From assembly GCF_014650715.1 (NCBI RefSeq), contig NZ_BMVM01000002.1, positions 1,040,484 through 1,104,483 on the forward strand: 64,000 nucleotides of DNA. The letters are read 5' to 3'. The notes beneath the pieces are model-generated. The model did not search any database. It was not told where the DNA came from and saw only the letters and a list, made by a program, of their open reading frames with translations. Of this stretch, positions 55,106 through 63,882 are shown in pieces. How positions within the stretch are numbered: position 1 is the stretch's first letter; the number at the start of each line of letters is the position of its first letter. The DNA is from Streptomyces bluensis (GTDB lineage: Bacteria > Actinomycetota > Actinomycetes > Streptomycetales > Streptomycetaceae). A program made the translations under genes and the position numbers.

Positions 55106-55711
55106 TCACAGCCAGCCGCTCTCCCGGGCGACCCGGATCGCATCGACCCGGTTACGCGCGTTGAGTTTGGTAACGACCGTTGTCAGATAGTTCCGCACGG
55201 TACCCACCGAGAGGAACAGCCGTCCGGCGATCTCCGCCGCCTCCGCCCCGTCCGCGGCCATCCGCAGCACCTCCGCCTCACGGGGGGTCAGCGGGTTCTC
55301 ACCGTTGTCGAAGGCCGCCAGGGCCAGTTGGGGGTCGATCACCCGCCTCCCCACCGCGACCTCCCGCACCGCGTCGGCCAGTCGGTCCGGTGGCGCGTCC
55401 TTGAGGAGGAACCCGCCCACCTGGGCCGCGAGCGCCTTGCGCAGCGTCCCCGGCCGGCCGAGGCTCGTGAGGATCAGCGTGCGGCACGAGGGCAGTTGCT
55501 GGGCCAGCAGGGCCGCGGCGCTCAGTCCGTCGAGACCGGGCAGGTCGACATCGATGACGGCGACGTCGGGGGCGCAGTCCAGTGCCGTACGGACGATGTG
55601 GTCACCCCGTTCGACCTCCGCGACCACCTTCAGGTCATCCTCCAGGGACAGCAGGGCCACCAGCGCCCCCCGAACCATGTGCATGTCCTCGGCTAGCAGG
55701 ATGCGTATCAC
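55106..55711 (-). CDS. LuxR/NarL-family response regulator
   Basis: A 201-residue regulator from GTG 55711 (VIRILLAEDMHMVRG), 8 bp after gggga. The receiver has phospho-acceptor Asp54 (VAVIDVDLPGLDG) and Lys in GGFLLKDAPPD. The C-terminal helix-turn-helix is NPLTPREAEVLRMAADGAEA with VGTVRNYLTTVVTKLNARNR. It lies downstream of the AfsA gene on the same strand, so it can be transcribed with the butyrolactone genes or from its own promoter in the palindrome-bearing gap. Confidence 0.93.
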   Translation of the reverse strand: MIRILLAEDMHMVRGALVALLSLEDDLKVVAEVERGDHIVRTALDCAPDVAVIDVDLPGLDGLSAAALLAQQLPSCRTLILTSLGRPGTLRKALAAQVGGFLLKDAPPDRLADAVREVAVGRRVIDPQLALAAFDNGENPLTPREAEVLRMAADGAEAAEIAGRLFLSVGTVRNYLTTVVTKLNARNRVDAIRVARESGWL

Positions 55712-55759
55712 GAAGCTTCCCCACGTCAAGCTCGGATGATAAGGCCCATCTGTTTGGCG

Positions 55760-55789
55760 GGAACCTTACTTCATGAAGTGGAGGGTTCC
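55760..55789. promoter_or_regulatory. Palindromic candidate operator upstream of the response regulator
   Basis: The perfect 12-bp palindrome acttcatgaagt (55768-55779) is flanked by ggaacc (55760-55765) and ggttcc (55784-55789), giving a near-palindrome of about 30 bp. It sits in the AT-richer gap between AfsA and the response regulator. Its size and symmetry resemble sites for TetR-type butyrolactone receptors, but it does not match a consensus I can quote. Confidence 0.45.
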
Positions 55790-55830
55790 GATGACGAGTT
55801 CATTTAATTCTCAAACCCAGAGTGTCGTTC

Positions 55831-56940
55831 TCAGACCCACTGGGCCACCTCAAGCCGCATGACCGTGGTGACGGTGTCCTCCTGCACGGCCTCCACCACG
55901 ACGGGGGTGGTGAAGGTGCCCAGGTCCTCGTCCCAGCGGAATCCGTCGACGGTCGCCCGCAACCTGGTGATGCGGTCCAGCTCCGCGTAGTCCGTGAAGT
56001 CGGTGGCGATGGAGGCGACCGACAGGCTGTAGGGGTCCAGGGCGTGCAGCCGGGCGACGGCGGCGACGGCCAGCTGGCGCGCGGCCTCCATCTGCAGATG
56101 GCCCGGCACATGGTCCAGCGGATGGTCGAAGACGTGCGGATGACTGGTGTCCACCACCAACTGGCAGCCGAAGCGCCCCGCGTCGGCGACGGGCTCGGTG
56201 ACGAACACGTTCCGGGCGTCCCGCCGCCCCACGTGGGACGGCTCGGCCGCCGTGAAGCGCGGCAGCAGGAAGCCGGGGTGGCCGGGCGACAGACGTCTGC
56301 TGCGCATGGCCTGGTAGGCGGCCTTGGACAGGATCAGCAGCCCGCCCTCCCCCTTCATCGCGGACCGTCCGTCGACCTCGATGTCCCCGAGGAAGCTGAA
56401 ACCCTGCAGACGGCCGGCCTTGTTGCGCCGGGTCCGCACGCCCACGGTGATCCGCGCGTTGGCGGGCCGAGAGCCGATGCGCAGCGGTTCGAAGGCGGTG
56501 GTACGGAGTGTCAGGTCCCGGAAGATGAACGCGGAGTCCAGGTGCACCCCCAGGTGGCGGTGGGCGACCAGGACCCCGGCCTGACGCACCACTTCGACCA
56601 TCAGGCTGAAGTCGTACAGCGGGGAGTTCTCCCCGATCAGATGGCCGCGCGGGAGCTGCGCGGCGACGGCGAAGGTGTCCTCGCCCGTCTCGGCCGAGTC
56701 GGTGACGAAGACCTCGGCTATCGAGGCTCTGTGGACCAGGGCGCGTGGAACGGTCGCGTCGTAGCTCAGCTCCACATGGTCGTTGCCGGGTGGCACCGGG
56801 GCCGTCCCGGACGCGGGGCTGGAGACGGGCACAGGGCCGGAGACGGGCACGGGGAGGGGCGTGGGCGCGGGGAGGGACGTGGGCGCGGGCGCGGAAAGGG
56901 ACGCGGACGCGGAAAGGGACGCGGACATGGGGATGGTCAT
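55831..56940 (-). CDS. AfsA/ScbA-family butyrolactone signal synthase
   Basis: A 369-residue protein, ATG 56940. After an N-terminal Ala/Ser/Pro repeat tail (about 50 residues, encoded by repetitive DNA) come two AfsA hotdog repeats: ALVHRASIAEVFVTDSAETG, LIGENSPLYDFSLMVEVVRQ, then RRDARNVFVTEPVADAG, DHVPGHLQMEAARQLAVAAV. The family condenses a beta-ketoacyl-ACP with dihydroxyacetone phosphate, the first step to A-factor-type butyrolactones or related furans. An FAD monooxygenase and a HAD phosphatase precede it in the same operon. No receptor gene is visible. Confidence 0.92.
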   Translation of the reverse strand: MTIPMSASLSASASLSAPAPTSLPAPTPLPVPVSGPVPVSSPASGTAPVPPGNDHVELSYDATVPRALVHRASIAEVFVTDSAETGEDTFAVAAQLPRGHLIGENSPLYDFSLMVEVVRQAGVLVAHRHLGVHLDSAFIFRDLTLRTTAFEPLRIGSRPANARITVGVRTRRNKAGRLQGFSFLGDIEVDGRSAMKGEGGLLILSKAAYQAMRSRRLSPGHPGFLLPRFTAAEPSHVGRRDARNVFVTEPVADAGRFGCQLVVDTSHPHVFDHPLDHVPGHLQMEAARQLAVAAVARLHALDPYSLSVASIATDFTDYAELDRITRLRATVDGFRWDEDLGTFTTPVVVEAVQEDTVTTVMRLEVAQWV

Positions 56941-56992
56941 GGTCAGGGTCGATCCTTCCAGGGAGAGAGCACGAGCGGTGTGCTGAGCCGCG

Positions 56993-58657
56993 TCAGGGCC
57001 CGACGACCGGTACCGGGGTGATACGCGGCGGGCGCGACGGCAGCCGGGAGAGGAGCGCGTCGAGGCCGGCCGGGCCCGAGCGGGCCGCGACGACCCCGTC
57101 CGGCCGCAGGTACGCGCACCAGGGGGCACCGGCTCCGCCGAGGGCGTCGCCCGCCTCCCGCGCCACGGCGAACCCGGCGCCGTCCTGCGGGAGATCGGCG
57201 GGAGTTGCGTCAGCGGGCTGGATCCACAGCACCCGCACGATGTCACCGACGCCCCGCTCCCCCACGACGGCCGCGGCTCGCGCGGCGAGTTCCCCGGCAG
57301 GCGCCACCTTCGATACAGACCTTGGAGCGCCGTACACCAGCACGGTGTGCCGGCCGGCCGACAGGTAGGCGTGCAGCGACTGGGCCCTCGTGCCGTGCAC
57401 CGGGGCAAGCGCCAGGTCGGGGGCGCGCCGCCCGAGCCGCAGGGCGCGCGGTACGGCGGCCGCACCGTCGAGATCGGCCACCGCCGGGCTCCCGGAGTGG
57501 TCCAGGTCGAGCTGGGCGAGCAGGGGGATCGCCTTCTTCTCCAGCAGGCCGGTGGCGGACAGCAGCCGCAGCACCGTGTTCCGCAGGAGCCGCGCCGCCG
57601 GATTGCGCAGCAGCCACATCTGGGTCTGCTGGTCACCGTTCGCGACCGCCCTGACGGACGCCGGGCGGCGTTCCGCCTCAAAGCTGTCGAGCAGCGCCGG
57701 ATCGGCGCCGCGTACGACGCTCGCGAGCTTCCAGCCCACGTCGTAGCCGTCCTGGACGCCTGTGTTGAGTCCCTGGCCGCCGGCGGTGGTGTGGGCGTGC
57801 ACCGCGTCGCCCGCCAGCAGCACCGGGCCCTCACGGAACCGGGGGGCGACCTTGGCGTGCACGCGGAAGCGGCTGGCCCACCAGGTGCTGTGCAGGCGCA
57901 GCCCGCCCGGGCCGCGTTCGTCGAGGAGGCGTTGCAGCAACTCCTCGGTGGGCGGTTCGGTCTGCCCGTCCGGCTCCATGTCGAAGAAGACGCGGTGGCC
58001 GTCGGGCTGGGGGACGATCACCAGGACGCCGTCCGGTGCGATGTGGTGCTGCACCTCGGCCTCGGCGGGCGCGCCCTCCAGCCGGCCGTCCCCGATCAGG
58101 AACATACGGTCGAAGGTGTGGCCCTCGAAGGGGATGCCGACGCTGTCGCGCACCAGGCTGCGGGCGCCGTCGGCGGCGATCAGCCAGGGCACCGTCAGGG
58201 TCTCCTCGCCACGGGCCGAGCGCAGCGTCACGGTCGCCGACTCGGCGGGGCCGCCCCGGTTCACGGTCACCGCCGTGACCTCGGTGTCCCACTCGACGGT
58301 GCCGCCGAGCTCCGTCAGCCGGGCGTGCAGCGCCCGCTCGGTCGCCGGTTGCGGTACGCACAGGGGGCCGGGGAAGGCGGTGCCCGTCAGCCCGCCGAAG
58401 CGCGCTCCGGCGAGGCGCCGGCCGTTCGACCAGTACGACGCCCCGGTCAGCGGCAGCGCCGTCTCGGCGATCTTCTCGGCGACGCCGAGGCGGTGCAGGC
58501 ACTCCAGGGCGCCGCTCCACAGCACCAGCCCCTTGGGGGCGATGCCCGGACCCGGGCGCCGGTCGACGACGCGGCAGGGCACGCCGAGGTCCCGCAATGC
58601 GGCGGCGGCGGTGAGCCCGGTGGGCCCGGCGCCGACGACCAGAACCGGAACGGTCAT
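56993..58657 (-). CDS. FAD-dependent aromatic-hydroxylase-like monooxygenase
   Basis: A 554-residue class A flavoprotein from ATG 58657, overlapping the HAD stop by ATGA. The FAD fold is VLVVGAGPTGLTAAAALRDL, the DG motif is PWLIAADGARSLVRDSVG, and the second FAD site is VLLAGDAVHAHTTAGGQGLN. A thioredoxin-like C-terminal region (GTRAQSLHAYLSAGRHTVLV) completes the Rox/PgaE-like layout. Substrates in this family are polyketide or phenolic. Its place between HAD and AfsA suggests a role in making or altering the signal, or in an adjoining pathway. Confidence 0.9.
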   Translation of the reverse strand: MTVPVLVVGAGPTGLTAAAALRDLGVPCRVVDRRPGPGIAPKGLVLWSGALECLHRLGVAEKIAETALPLTGASYWSNGRRLAGARFGGLTGTAFPGPLCVPQPATERALHARLTELGGTVEWDTEVTAVTVNRGGPAESATVTLRSARGEETLTVPWLIAADGARSLVRDSVGIPFEGHTFDRMFLIGDGRLEGAPAEAEVQHHIAPDGVLVIVPQPDGHRVFFDMEPDGQTEPPTEELLQRLLDERGPGGLRLHSTWWASRFRVHAKVAPRFREGPVLLAGDAVHAHTTAGGQGLNTGVQDGYDVGWKLASVVRGADPALLDSFEAERRPASVRAVANGDQQTQMWLLRNPAARLLRNTVLRLLSATGLLEKKAIPLLAQLDLDHSGSPAVADLDGAAAVPRALRLGRRAPDLALAPVHGTRAQSLHAYLSAGRHTVLVYGAPRSVSKVAPAGELAARAAAVVGERGVGDIVRVLWIQPADATPADLPQDGAGFAVAREAGDALGGAGAPWCAYLRPDGVVAARSGPAGLDALLSRLPSRPPRITPVPVVGP

Positions 58658-59331
58658 CTCAGCCCGCCTCTCGCCGCGTCGGCGGCCAGGGCCAGCGGGC
58701 GGTCGAGGAGGGCCGAGATCTCACGGACGGTGCCGTCGGTGTCGGCGAACCGCACGGCATGGATGCCGAGTTCCGCCGCGGCCGTGCAGTTCTCCTCCGT
58801 GTCGTCGACGAACAGGCAGCGCTGCGGGGTGGTGCCGAGCCGTTCGAGCAGGATCCGGTAGATGGCCGGGTCGGGCTTGCGTACGCCCTCCCGGTGGGAG
58901 TCCACGACGACGTCGAAGAGTTCGTCGACGGGGAGCTGGGCGCGCCACAGCGGTTCCCATTCGCGGACGTTGTTGGTGAGCAGCGCGAGCCGGTACCCGT
59001 CGCCGCGCAGGCCGCGCAGGAACTCCAGGAACGGCTCGTTGGGGCGCCGGCCGCGGAACCACAGCTCGCCGAAGCCGCGCCCGTCCGCCAGGATCCGGCC
59101 CGCGTCCTCGGGGAGTTCGGCCAGGATCCGGTCCACCATCTGCCGCTCCGTGATCGCGCCGGTCTCCAGCGCGGCCATCGGTGTCTCCCCGTGGCGTTGC
59201 GTCGCCGTCAGGAACGCCTGGGCGAGGTCGCCCGCGTCGATCCCGGCCAGTTCGGCGAAGGCGGCGAAGGTCTCCACGAGCGGGTTCGTCAGCACGCCCC
59301 CGTAGTCGACGACGATCGTGTCGAAGGCCAT
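58654..59331 (-). CDS. HAD-superfamily phosphatase
   Basis: A 225-residue HAD-IA hydrolase, ATG 59331 after gaaggga. An in-frame upstream extension to 59403 has no better site. Motif I is DTIVVDYGGVL; the first Asp is followed by Tyr-Gly where D-x-D is usual, so the second catalytic Asp is replaced by Gly. Motif II is ALLTNN, motif III Lys is in GVRKPDPAIY, and motif IV is CLFVDDTEENC. The altered motif I is shared by some HAD subfamilies and may change activity. Dephosphorylation of a butenolide phosphate would fit the AfsA operon; this is inference. Confidence 0.87.
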   Translation of the reverse strand: MAFDTIVVDYGGVLTNPLVETFAAFAELAGIDAGDLAQAFLTATQRHGETPMAALETGAITERQMVDRILAELPEDAGRILADGRGFGELWFRGRRPNEPFLEFLRGLRGDGYRLALLTNNVREWEPLWRAQLPVDELFDVVVDSHREGVRKPDPAIYRILLERLGTTPQRCLFVDDTEENCTAAAELGIHAVRFADTDGTVREISALLDRPLALAADAARGGLR

Positions 59332-59594
59332 GTCGTTCCCTTCTCTCAGCACGACGCGGCGTACCGACCGCGACCGTGGCCCGGACGGTTGAGTGGCTGT
59401 CATCGGACTGTCCCCCCTTGATCAGGGCTGCTCCGGGTTGTGCTCCGGCGTCCGCCTGACGCGGTGCTACGGACGCTAACGACAGGGACTTGCGCCGTGC
59501 CAAAGCGACGAACCGGGGTGATGCGCCCTGCCAAAGTGAGTGCGGGAGGACCTTCACAGGTCCTCCCGCACTCCGAACTCGCGTCGGTGCAGCC

Positions 59595-59667
59595 GTCAGT
59601 CGGCCAGTCAGTCGGTCGGTCGGTCGGTCGGCCAGTCAGTCGGTCAGTCGGTCAGTCGGTCAGTCGG
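59595..59667. repeat. cagtcggt-type microsatellite overlapping the MMPL stop
   Basis: A run built from gtcggt and gtcagt units extends 73 bp and enters the last codons of the MMPL gene (stop at 59660-59662). The remaining part of the 328-bp gap up to the HAD start (59332-59594) shows only the HAD promoter side and no gene. Confidence 0.92.
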
Positions 59668-62032
59668 ACGACTTTCCGGCCGCCGCGCCGACCGCGGCCG
59701 CGGGTTCCTCCCGCTCCCGCGCCGCTGCCGGGTCCGGCGCGTCCGGCACGCCCGTCGCGTCCGGCGCGTCCGCTGCCGGCTCGGGGCGTTCCGAGCCGCT
59801 CTCGCTGATGCCGAACCGCGCGTGGAGCCGGCGCAGCGGCCCGGGTGCCCACCAGGTCGCGCGGCCGGTGAGGGACAGCACCGCCGGCACGAGCAGGGTG
59901 CGGATCACCATCGCGTCCATGAGGATCGCCAGGGCGACCCCCAGTCCGAGCATCTTCGTGTTGGTGATCCGGGACGTGCCGATGGCCACCATGACGACGG
60001 AGAGGACGAGCGCGGCGGCGGTGATGACGCCCCCGGTACTGCGGATGCCCTCCACGACGGCGGCCTTGTGGTCGAGCACGCGTTCCCGTTCCTCCTTGAT
60101 CCGGGAGAGCAGGAAGACCCCGTAGTCCATGGAGAGCCCGAAGGCGAGGCAGAACATGAGCACCGGCAGTGCCGTCTCGATGCTCCCGGTCGGGGTGAAG
60201 CCCAGCAGCCCGGACAGGTTCCCGTCCTGGAAGACCCACACCACGGCCCCCAGCATCGCGGTCAGGCTGAGCGCGTTGAGCAGCACCGCCTGGACCGGCA
60301 CCAGCACACTGCCGGTGAGCAGGAACACCAGCACCAGCGTGGCGAGCACGATGATGCCGAGGGCCCACGGCAGGCCGCGCCCGATGGCCGCCTGACTGTC
60401 GATCATGGCCGCGGTCGTCCCGGAGGTGTACGCGGGGAACGCCGTGTCCACGGCTCGTACGTCCCGTACCAGCTCCTTGCCCTCGTCGGAGACGGCCTCC
60501 ACCCCGGGCACCACCGTGAGGTACGAGACGGCGCCGGAGGTGCGGCCGGGCTGCGCGGGCCCGGCGGCCCTGCCCTCGGTGTAACGGCCCGTCGGGGCGT
60601 CCACCCGCAGTACCCCGGGGAGCCGGGACAACTGCTCGGCGTAGCTGCCGAGTTCAGCGGGGGCCGCCTCCTTGGTGACGACCTCGACCACTCCGGTGGG
60701 GTTGCCCTGGAAGCCGTCGTTGATGTGCTGCTGCACCACCCGGGAGTCGGCCGACGCGGGGAGCTGCCGGTAGTCGGCGGTGCCGAAGTCGACGTTCAGG
60801 AAGGGCGCGCCGAGCAGGAGCAGGACGGCGAGGGTGCCGGTGGCCACCAGGGGTGCACGCCGCATCACCCACCGCGCCAGCCGGGCCCAGCCCGCCCCGG
60901 CCCCGGCGGGCTGCCGCGGCTCGCGGGAGCGGCGCCGGACGAGCCCCCGGACGTCCAGCGCGTCGATCCGGCGGCCCAGGACGGCGAGCAGCGCGGGCAG
61001 GACGACCAGGGCCGCCACGGCCGCCAGGACCACCACGCTGATGCCCGCGTACGCGAGGGAGCGCAGGAAGTACAGCGGGAAGACGAGCATCGCGGCGAGC
61101 GAGACGGCGACCGTGGCGGCGGAGAACAGCACGGTCCGCCCCGCGGTGTTGAGGGTGACGGCGAGCGCGCCGGGCATGTCCCGGCCGTGTCCGAGTTCCT
61201 CCCGGTAGCGGCGCACGATCAGCAGCGCGTAGTCGATGGCGAGGCCGAGGCCCAGGGCGGTGGTGAGGTTGGTGGCGAAGACGGAGACGTCGGTGAAGGA
61301 CGTGAGGACGCGCAGGACCGCGTTGGTGCCCAGGATCGCGATGATGCCGATGCCCAGTGGGAGCAGCGCGGCGACGGCGCTGCCGAACACGATCATGAGG
61401 ATGATCAGCGTGATCGGCAGCGCGATGGCCTCGGCGCGCAGGAGGTCCTCACTGATGAGGGTCTGCTGCTCGTGCTGGACGGCGACGCTGCCCCCGACGC
61501 GGACGGTGAGGTCGCCCTGCCGTCCGTCGAAGTGCCCGGTGATCCGCTCCTCCAGCGTGCGCTCGGCCTCCCGTTCGTCCCCGGTGAGCCGGGCCACCAC
61601 CAGGGCCTCACGGCCGTCCTTGGAACGCAGCGCCTGTGCCCCGGTCTCCCAGTAGGAGGTGACCCCGGTGACGCCCTTCTCGTCGGCGAGGCGGGCGGCG
61701 AGTTCCCGTCCCTGACGTGCCGCGTCGGCGTGGTCGACCCCGCTGCCGGCCCGGGCCAGCAGGACGAGGTTGGGGCGGGCGCCGGGGAACTCCCGCTCCA
61801 GGACGTCCGCGGCATACGAGGACTCGGAGGCGGGGTCGACGACGCCGCCGCTGCCGCCGCTGCGCAGTCGGTCGGCCACTCCGCTGCCCAGGACGACGGC
61901 CCCGGCCAGGAGGACCACGGTGAGGACGAGCAGCAGCCGGGCGCGGGCGCCGGTCAGCCGGGCGAGGGCCGTGAACAGGCCGCGGGGCGGGGCCGTTTCG
62001 GGCGGCGGGGTGTCATGGGCTACGGGTGACAT
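59660..62032 (-). CDS. MMPL/RND-family lipid or drug exporter
   Basis: A 790-residue membrane protein, ATG 62032 after gggag. It has the MmpL/ActII-3 plan: an N-terminal helix, a large extracytoplasmic domain (about 70-200), a bundle of five to six helices (PITLIILMIVFGSAVAALLP; LTTALGLGLAIDYALLIVRR), then the same repeated (FCLAFGLSMDYGVFLLSRIK). The Asp-Tyr in AIDYALL and SMDYGVF are the proton-relay residues typical of the family. The last 60 residues are disordered Ala/Pro/Glu. It probably exports the locus product or a lipid. It is followed by the microsatellite. Confidence 0.92.
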   Translation of the reverse strand: MSPVAHDTPPPETAPPRGLFTALARLTGARARLLLVLTVVLLAGAVVLGSGVADRLRSGGSGGVVDPASESSYAADVLEREFPGARPNLVLLARAGSGVDHADAARQGRELAARLADEKGVTGVTSYWETGAQALRSKDGREALVVARLTGDEREAERTLEERITGHFDGRQGDLTVRVGGSVAVQHEQQTLISEDLLRAEAIALPITLIILMIVFGSAVAALLPLGIGIIAILGTNAVLRVLTSFTDVSVFATNLTTALGLGLAIDYALLIVRRYREELGHGRDMPGALAVTLNTAGRTVLFSAATVAVSLAAMLVFPLYFLRSLAYAGISVVVLAAVAALVVLPALLAVLGRRIDALDVRGLVRRRSREPRQPAGAGAGWARLARWVMRRAPLVATGTLAVLLLLGAPFLNVDFGTADYRQLPASADSRVVQQHINDGFQGNPTGVVEVVTKEAAPAELGSYAEQLSRLPGVLRVDAPTGRYTEGRAAGPAQPGRTSGAVSYLTVVPGVEAVSDEGKELVRDVRAVDTAFPAYTSGTTAAMIDSQAAIGRGLPWALGIIVLATLVLVFLLTGSVLVPVQAVLLNALSLTAMLGAVVWVFQDGNLSGLLGFTPTGSIETALPVLMFCLAFGLSMDYGVFLLSRIKEERERVLDHKAAVVEGIRSTGGVITAAALVLSVVMVAIGTSRITNTKMLGLGVALAILMDAMVIRTLLVPAVLSLTGRATWWAPGPLRRLHARFGISESGSERPEPAADAPDATGVPDAPDPAAAREREEPAAAVGAAAGKSSD

Positions 62033-62130
62033 GGGGACTCCCGGGAGGTCTGAGCTGGTGAGGTCGCACGGAGCCGGAGCCGGAGCCGTACGCGGTGAGC
62101 ACCGCGTACGGGGCCGTGCTCGCGGACTCC

Positions 62131-62202
62131 GGTGGGGCGCCGGTGGGAGGGCGCGGTGGGGCGCCGGTGGGAGGGCGCGGTGGGGTGCCGGTCGGAGGCG
62201 CC
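62131..62202. repeat. 24-bp tandem repeats upstream of the MMPL gene
   Basis: Two perfect 24-bp units (62131-62154, 62155-62178, starting ggtggggcgccggtgggagg) and a diverged third (62179-62202) occupy the gap between the MMPL start and the propeller stop. Related broken copies run on to about 62280. Confidence 0.93.
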
Positions 62203-62307
62203 GGTGGGAGGGGCGCGACGGGGCACGGTCGGAGGCGCCGGTGGGGTGCGGTCGGAGGCGTCGGTGGGGTGCCGGTCTGGCGGCGTCCGGCGGCGGTCCG
62301 GGCGCCG

Positions 62308-63345
62308 TCAGCGGCGGCGCAGGTGGAACTGGCCCGGCGTGGCGGAGGGGACGCCGGTCAGGATTTCCCGGAGTCCGCCACTGACCACGTAGTCGCCGTA
62401 CGGGGTCACGGCGATGGTGGTGGGGTCCTCGATCGGCCACGTCTGGTCCTGCACCGTGCGCGCGGTACGCCAGTTGTCGGTGGACCGCAGCACCACGACC
62501 GCGTCCCTGCCCGTGCGTCCACCGGACAGCGACAGGTCGTTGGCCGCGGCGACCAGCGAGCCGTCCGGGCGCAGCGCGAGACCGTCGAGGGAGAGCGGCG
62601 CACGGTCGAGGCGGACCTCGCTGACCACCGGCCGCGCCGACCGGGGACGGTCGATGCGGAAGAGCCGGCCGCCGTCGTACTTGCCCATGAGGAGGAAGCC
62701 CGCGGGGTGGTGGACGATCCCGTTCGGTCCGGTGTCGGAGGTGACGAAGCGGTCGTCCTGGATCACCTGGATCACCTTGCCGTCGCGGCTCACCACGCTG
62801 ACGGTGTCCACCCCGGTGTCGGTGACGTAGAGGGTGCCGTCGGCGTCGACGGTGACGTCGTTGGCGCGCGGCTCGGGCTGACCGGCGGACAGGTCGACCA
62901 GGTGCCGTACGGCTCCGGTGGCCAGGTCGAAGACACCGACCCCGGACACCGGGGGCTGCGAGGGGTCCACCATGCCGAGCAGCCGGAAGAAGTAGTCGGT
63001 GTAGGCGGCCAGCATCCGGTTACGGGCGGCGTCCACGGTGATGCCGAGCACCGAGACCTGAGCGAACGGGGCGACCAGCGGCGTCACCGAACCGTCCGCC
63101 TTGACCACCGAGATCGTGCCCTGCGCGCTCGACCCGACGAGGAACGCCTTCCTGCGCGGATCCCAGGCGACGCCCTCCGGGTACACGCCCGGGGCGGTGA
63201 CGGAGAGGGTGTGCGGCAGCGGGGAGCCCGCGGACCGGGACGCCGCGAACGCCGGCAGGGGGGTGGCGGCGAGTGCGCCGCCCACGGCGCCCGCGGCGCC
63301 GAGTCTGAGGAGGGTGCGGCGGGAGGCCGGAACTGACGCGTCCAA
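62308..63345 (-). CDS. Tat-exported SMP-30/NHL-type beta-propeller protein
   Basis: A 345-residue protein. TTG 63345 is chosen: aaggag stands 7 bp before it and it gives (M)DASVPASRRTLLRLGAAGAV, a twin-arginine signal (SRRTLLRLG) with cleavage after PAFA or nearby. The body shows repeated propeller blades: GVYPEGVAWDPRRKAFLVGS, ANDVTVDADGTLYVTDTGVD, LSLDGLALRPDGSLVAAAND. The family includes lactonases and strictosidine-synthase-like hydrolases. An extracytoplasmic lactonase acting on a butyrolactone or product lactone is tempting but unsupported beyond context. Confidence 0.87.
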   Translation of the reverse strand: MDASVPASRRTLLRLGAAGAVGGALAATPLPAFAASRSAGSPLPHTLSVTAPGVYPEGVAWDPRRKAFLVGSSAQGTISVVKADGSVTPLVAPFAQVSVLGITVDAARNRMLAAYTDYFFRLLGMVDPSQPPVSGVGVFDLATGAVRHLVDLSAGQPEPRANDVTVDADGTLYVTDTGVDTVSVVSRDGKVIQVIQDDRFVTSDTGPNGIVHHPAGFLLMGKYDGGRLFRIDRPRSARPVVSEVRLDRAPLSLDGLALRPDGSLVAAANDLSLSGGRTGRDAVVVLRSTDNWRTARTVQDQTWPIEDPTTIAVTPYGDYVVSGGLREILTGVPSATPGQFHLRRR

Positions 63346-63882
63346 TGGGTGCTCCTTCAAGCGGTGGTGACGGCCCCGCGGCGGCGAGGTCGGACGTCGG
63401 GTGATCGGCCGGCCTGCGTACGGCGCGGCGGAAAGGGCGAGGGCGGGGCAGCCGTCCGGGGCCCGCCGCCGACGGGAGAAACACCGAGTCCGGTTGCCCA
63501 CCGGCCCGGAGGAGGGTCTCGACCGGCGCTGAAGAACCGCTGAACCGCTGCTGTACCTCGCGAACACCGTCCGGGGCGGGAGCGAGGGCGGGGCGGGGGC
63601 GGGGGCGAGGGCGGGAGCGGGAGCGAGGGCGGGAGCGAGGGCGGGAGCGAGGCGGGGACCGGGGCGGAGCGAGGCGGGGACCGGGGCGGGAGCGAGGGCG
63701 GGGACCGGGGCGGGAGCGAGGGCGGGGACCGGGGGCGGCCGATGAGTGCGCTTTGGCCTGCCGCAAGGCCCGCTGCCTAGCGTCCCGGTGAGTCAGCGCG
63801 GACAGCGCGGATGACGCGGACTGCGCGGATGACAGCGCATGCAGCCGGGCCGGACACCGGAGAGCCAGAGGAGACGAGTCTC
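63346..63882. other. Gene-free gap with G-rich repeats
   Basis: The 537-bp gap has no credible gene. From 63573 to 63737 the plus strand is a near-pure G/A/C repeat of gggagcgagggcgg and ggcggggaccggg units. The last 140 bp hold the korA promoter region, including gcgcggatgacgcgg/ctgcgcggatgac repeats (63806-63835). The G-runs could form quadruplexes on the plus strand. Confidence 0.75.

Noticed and set aside
62095..63336. 413-codon plus-strand frame opposite the beta-propeller
   Set aside because: Gly/Val/Asp low complexity; the minus strand has a Tat signal, ribosome site and propeller repeats.
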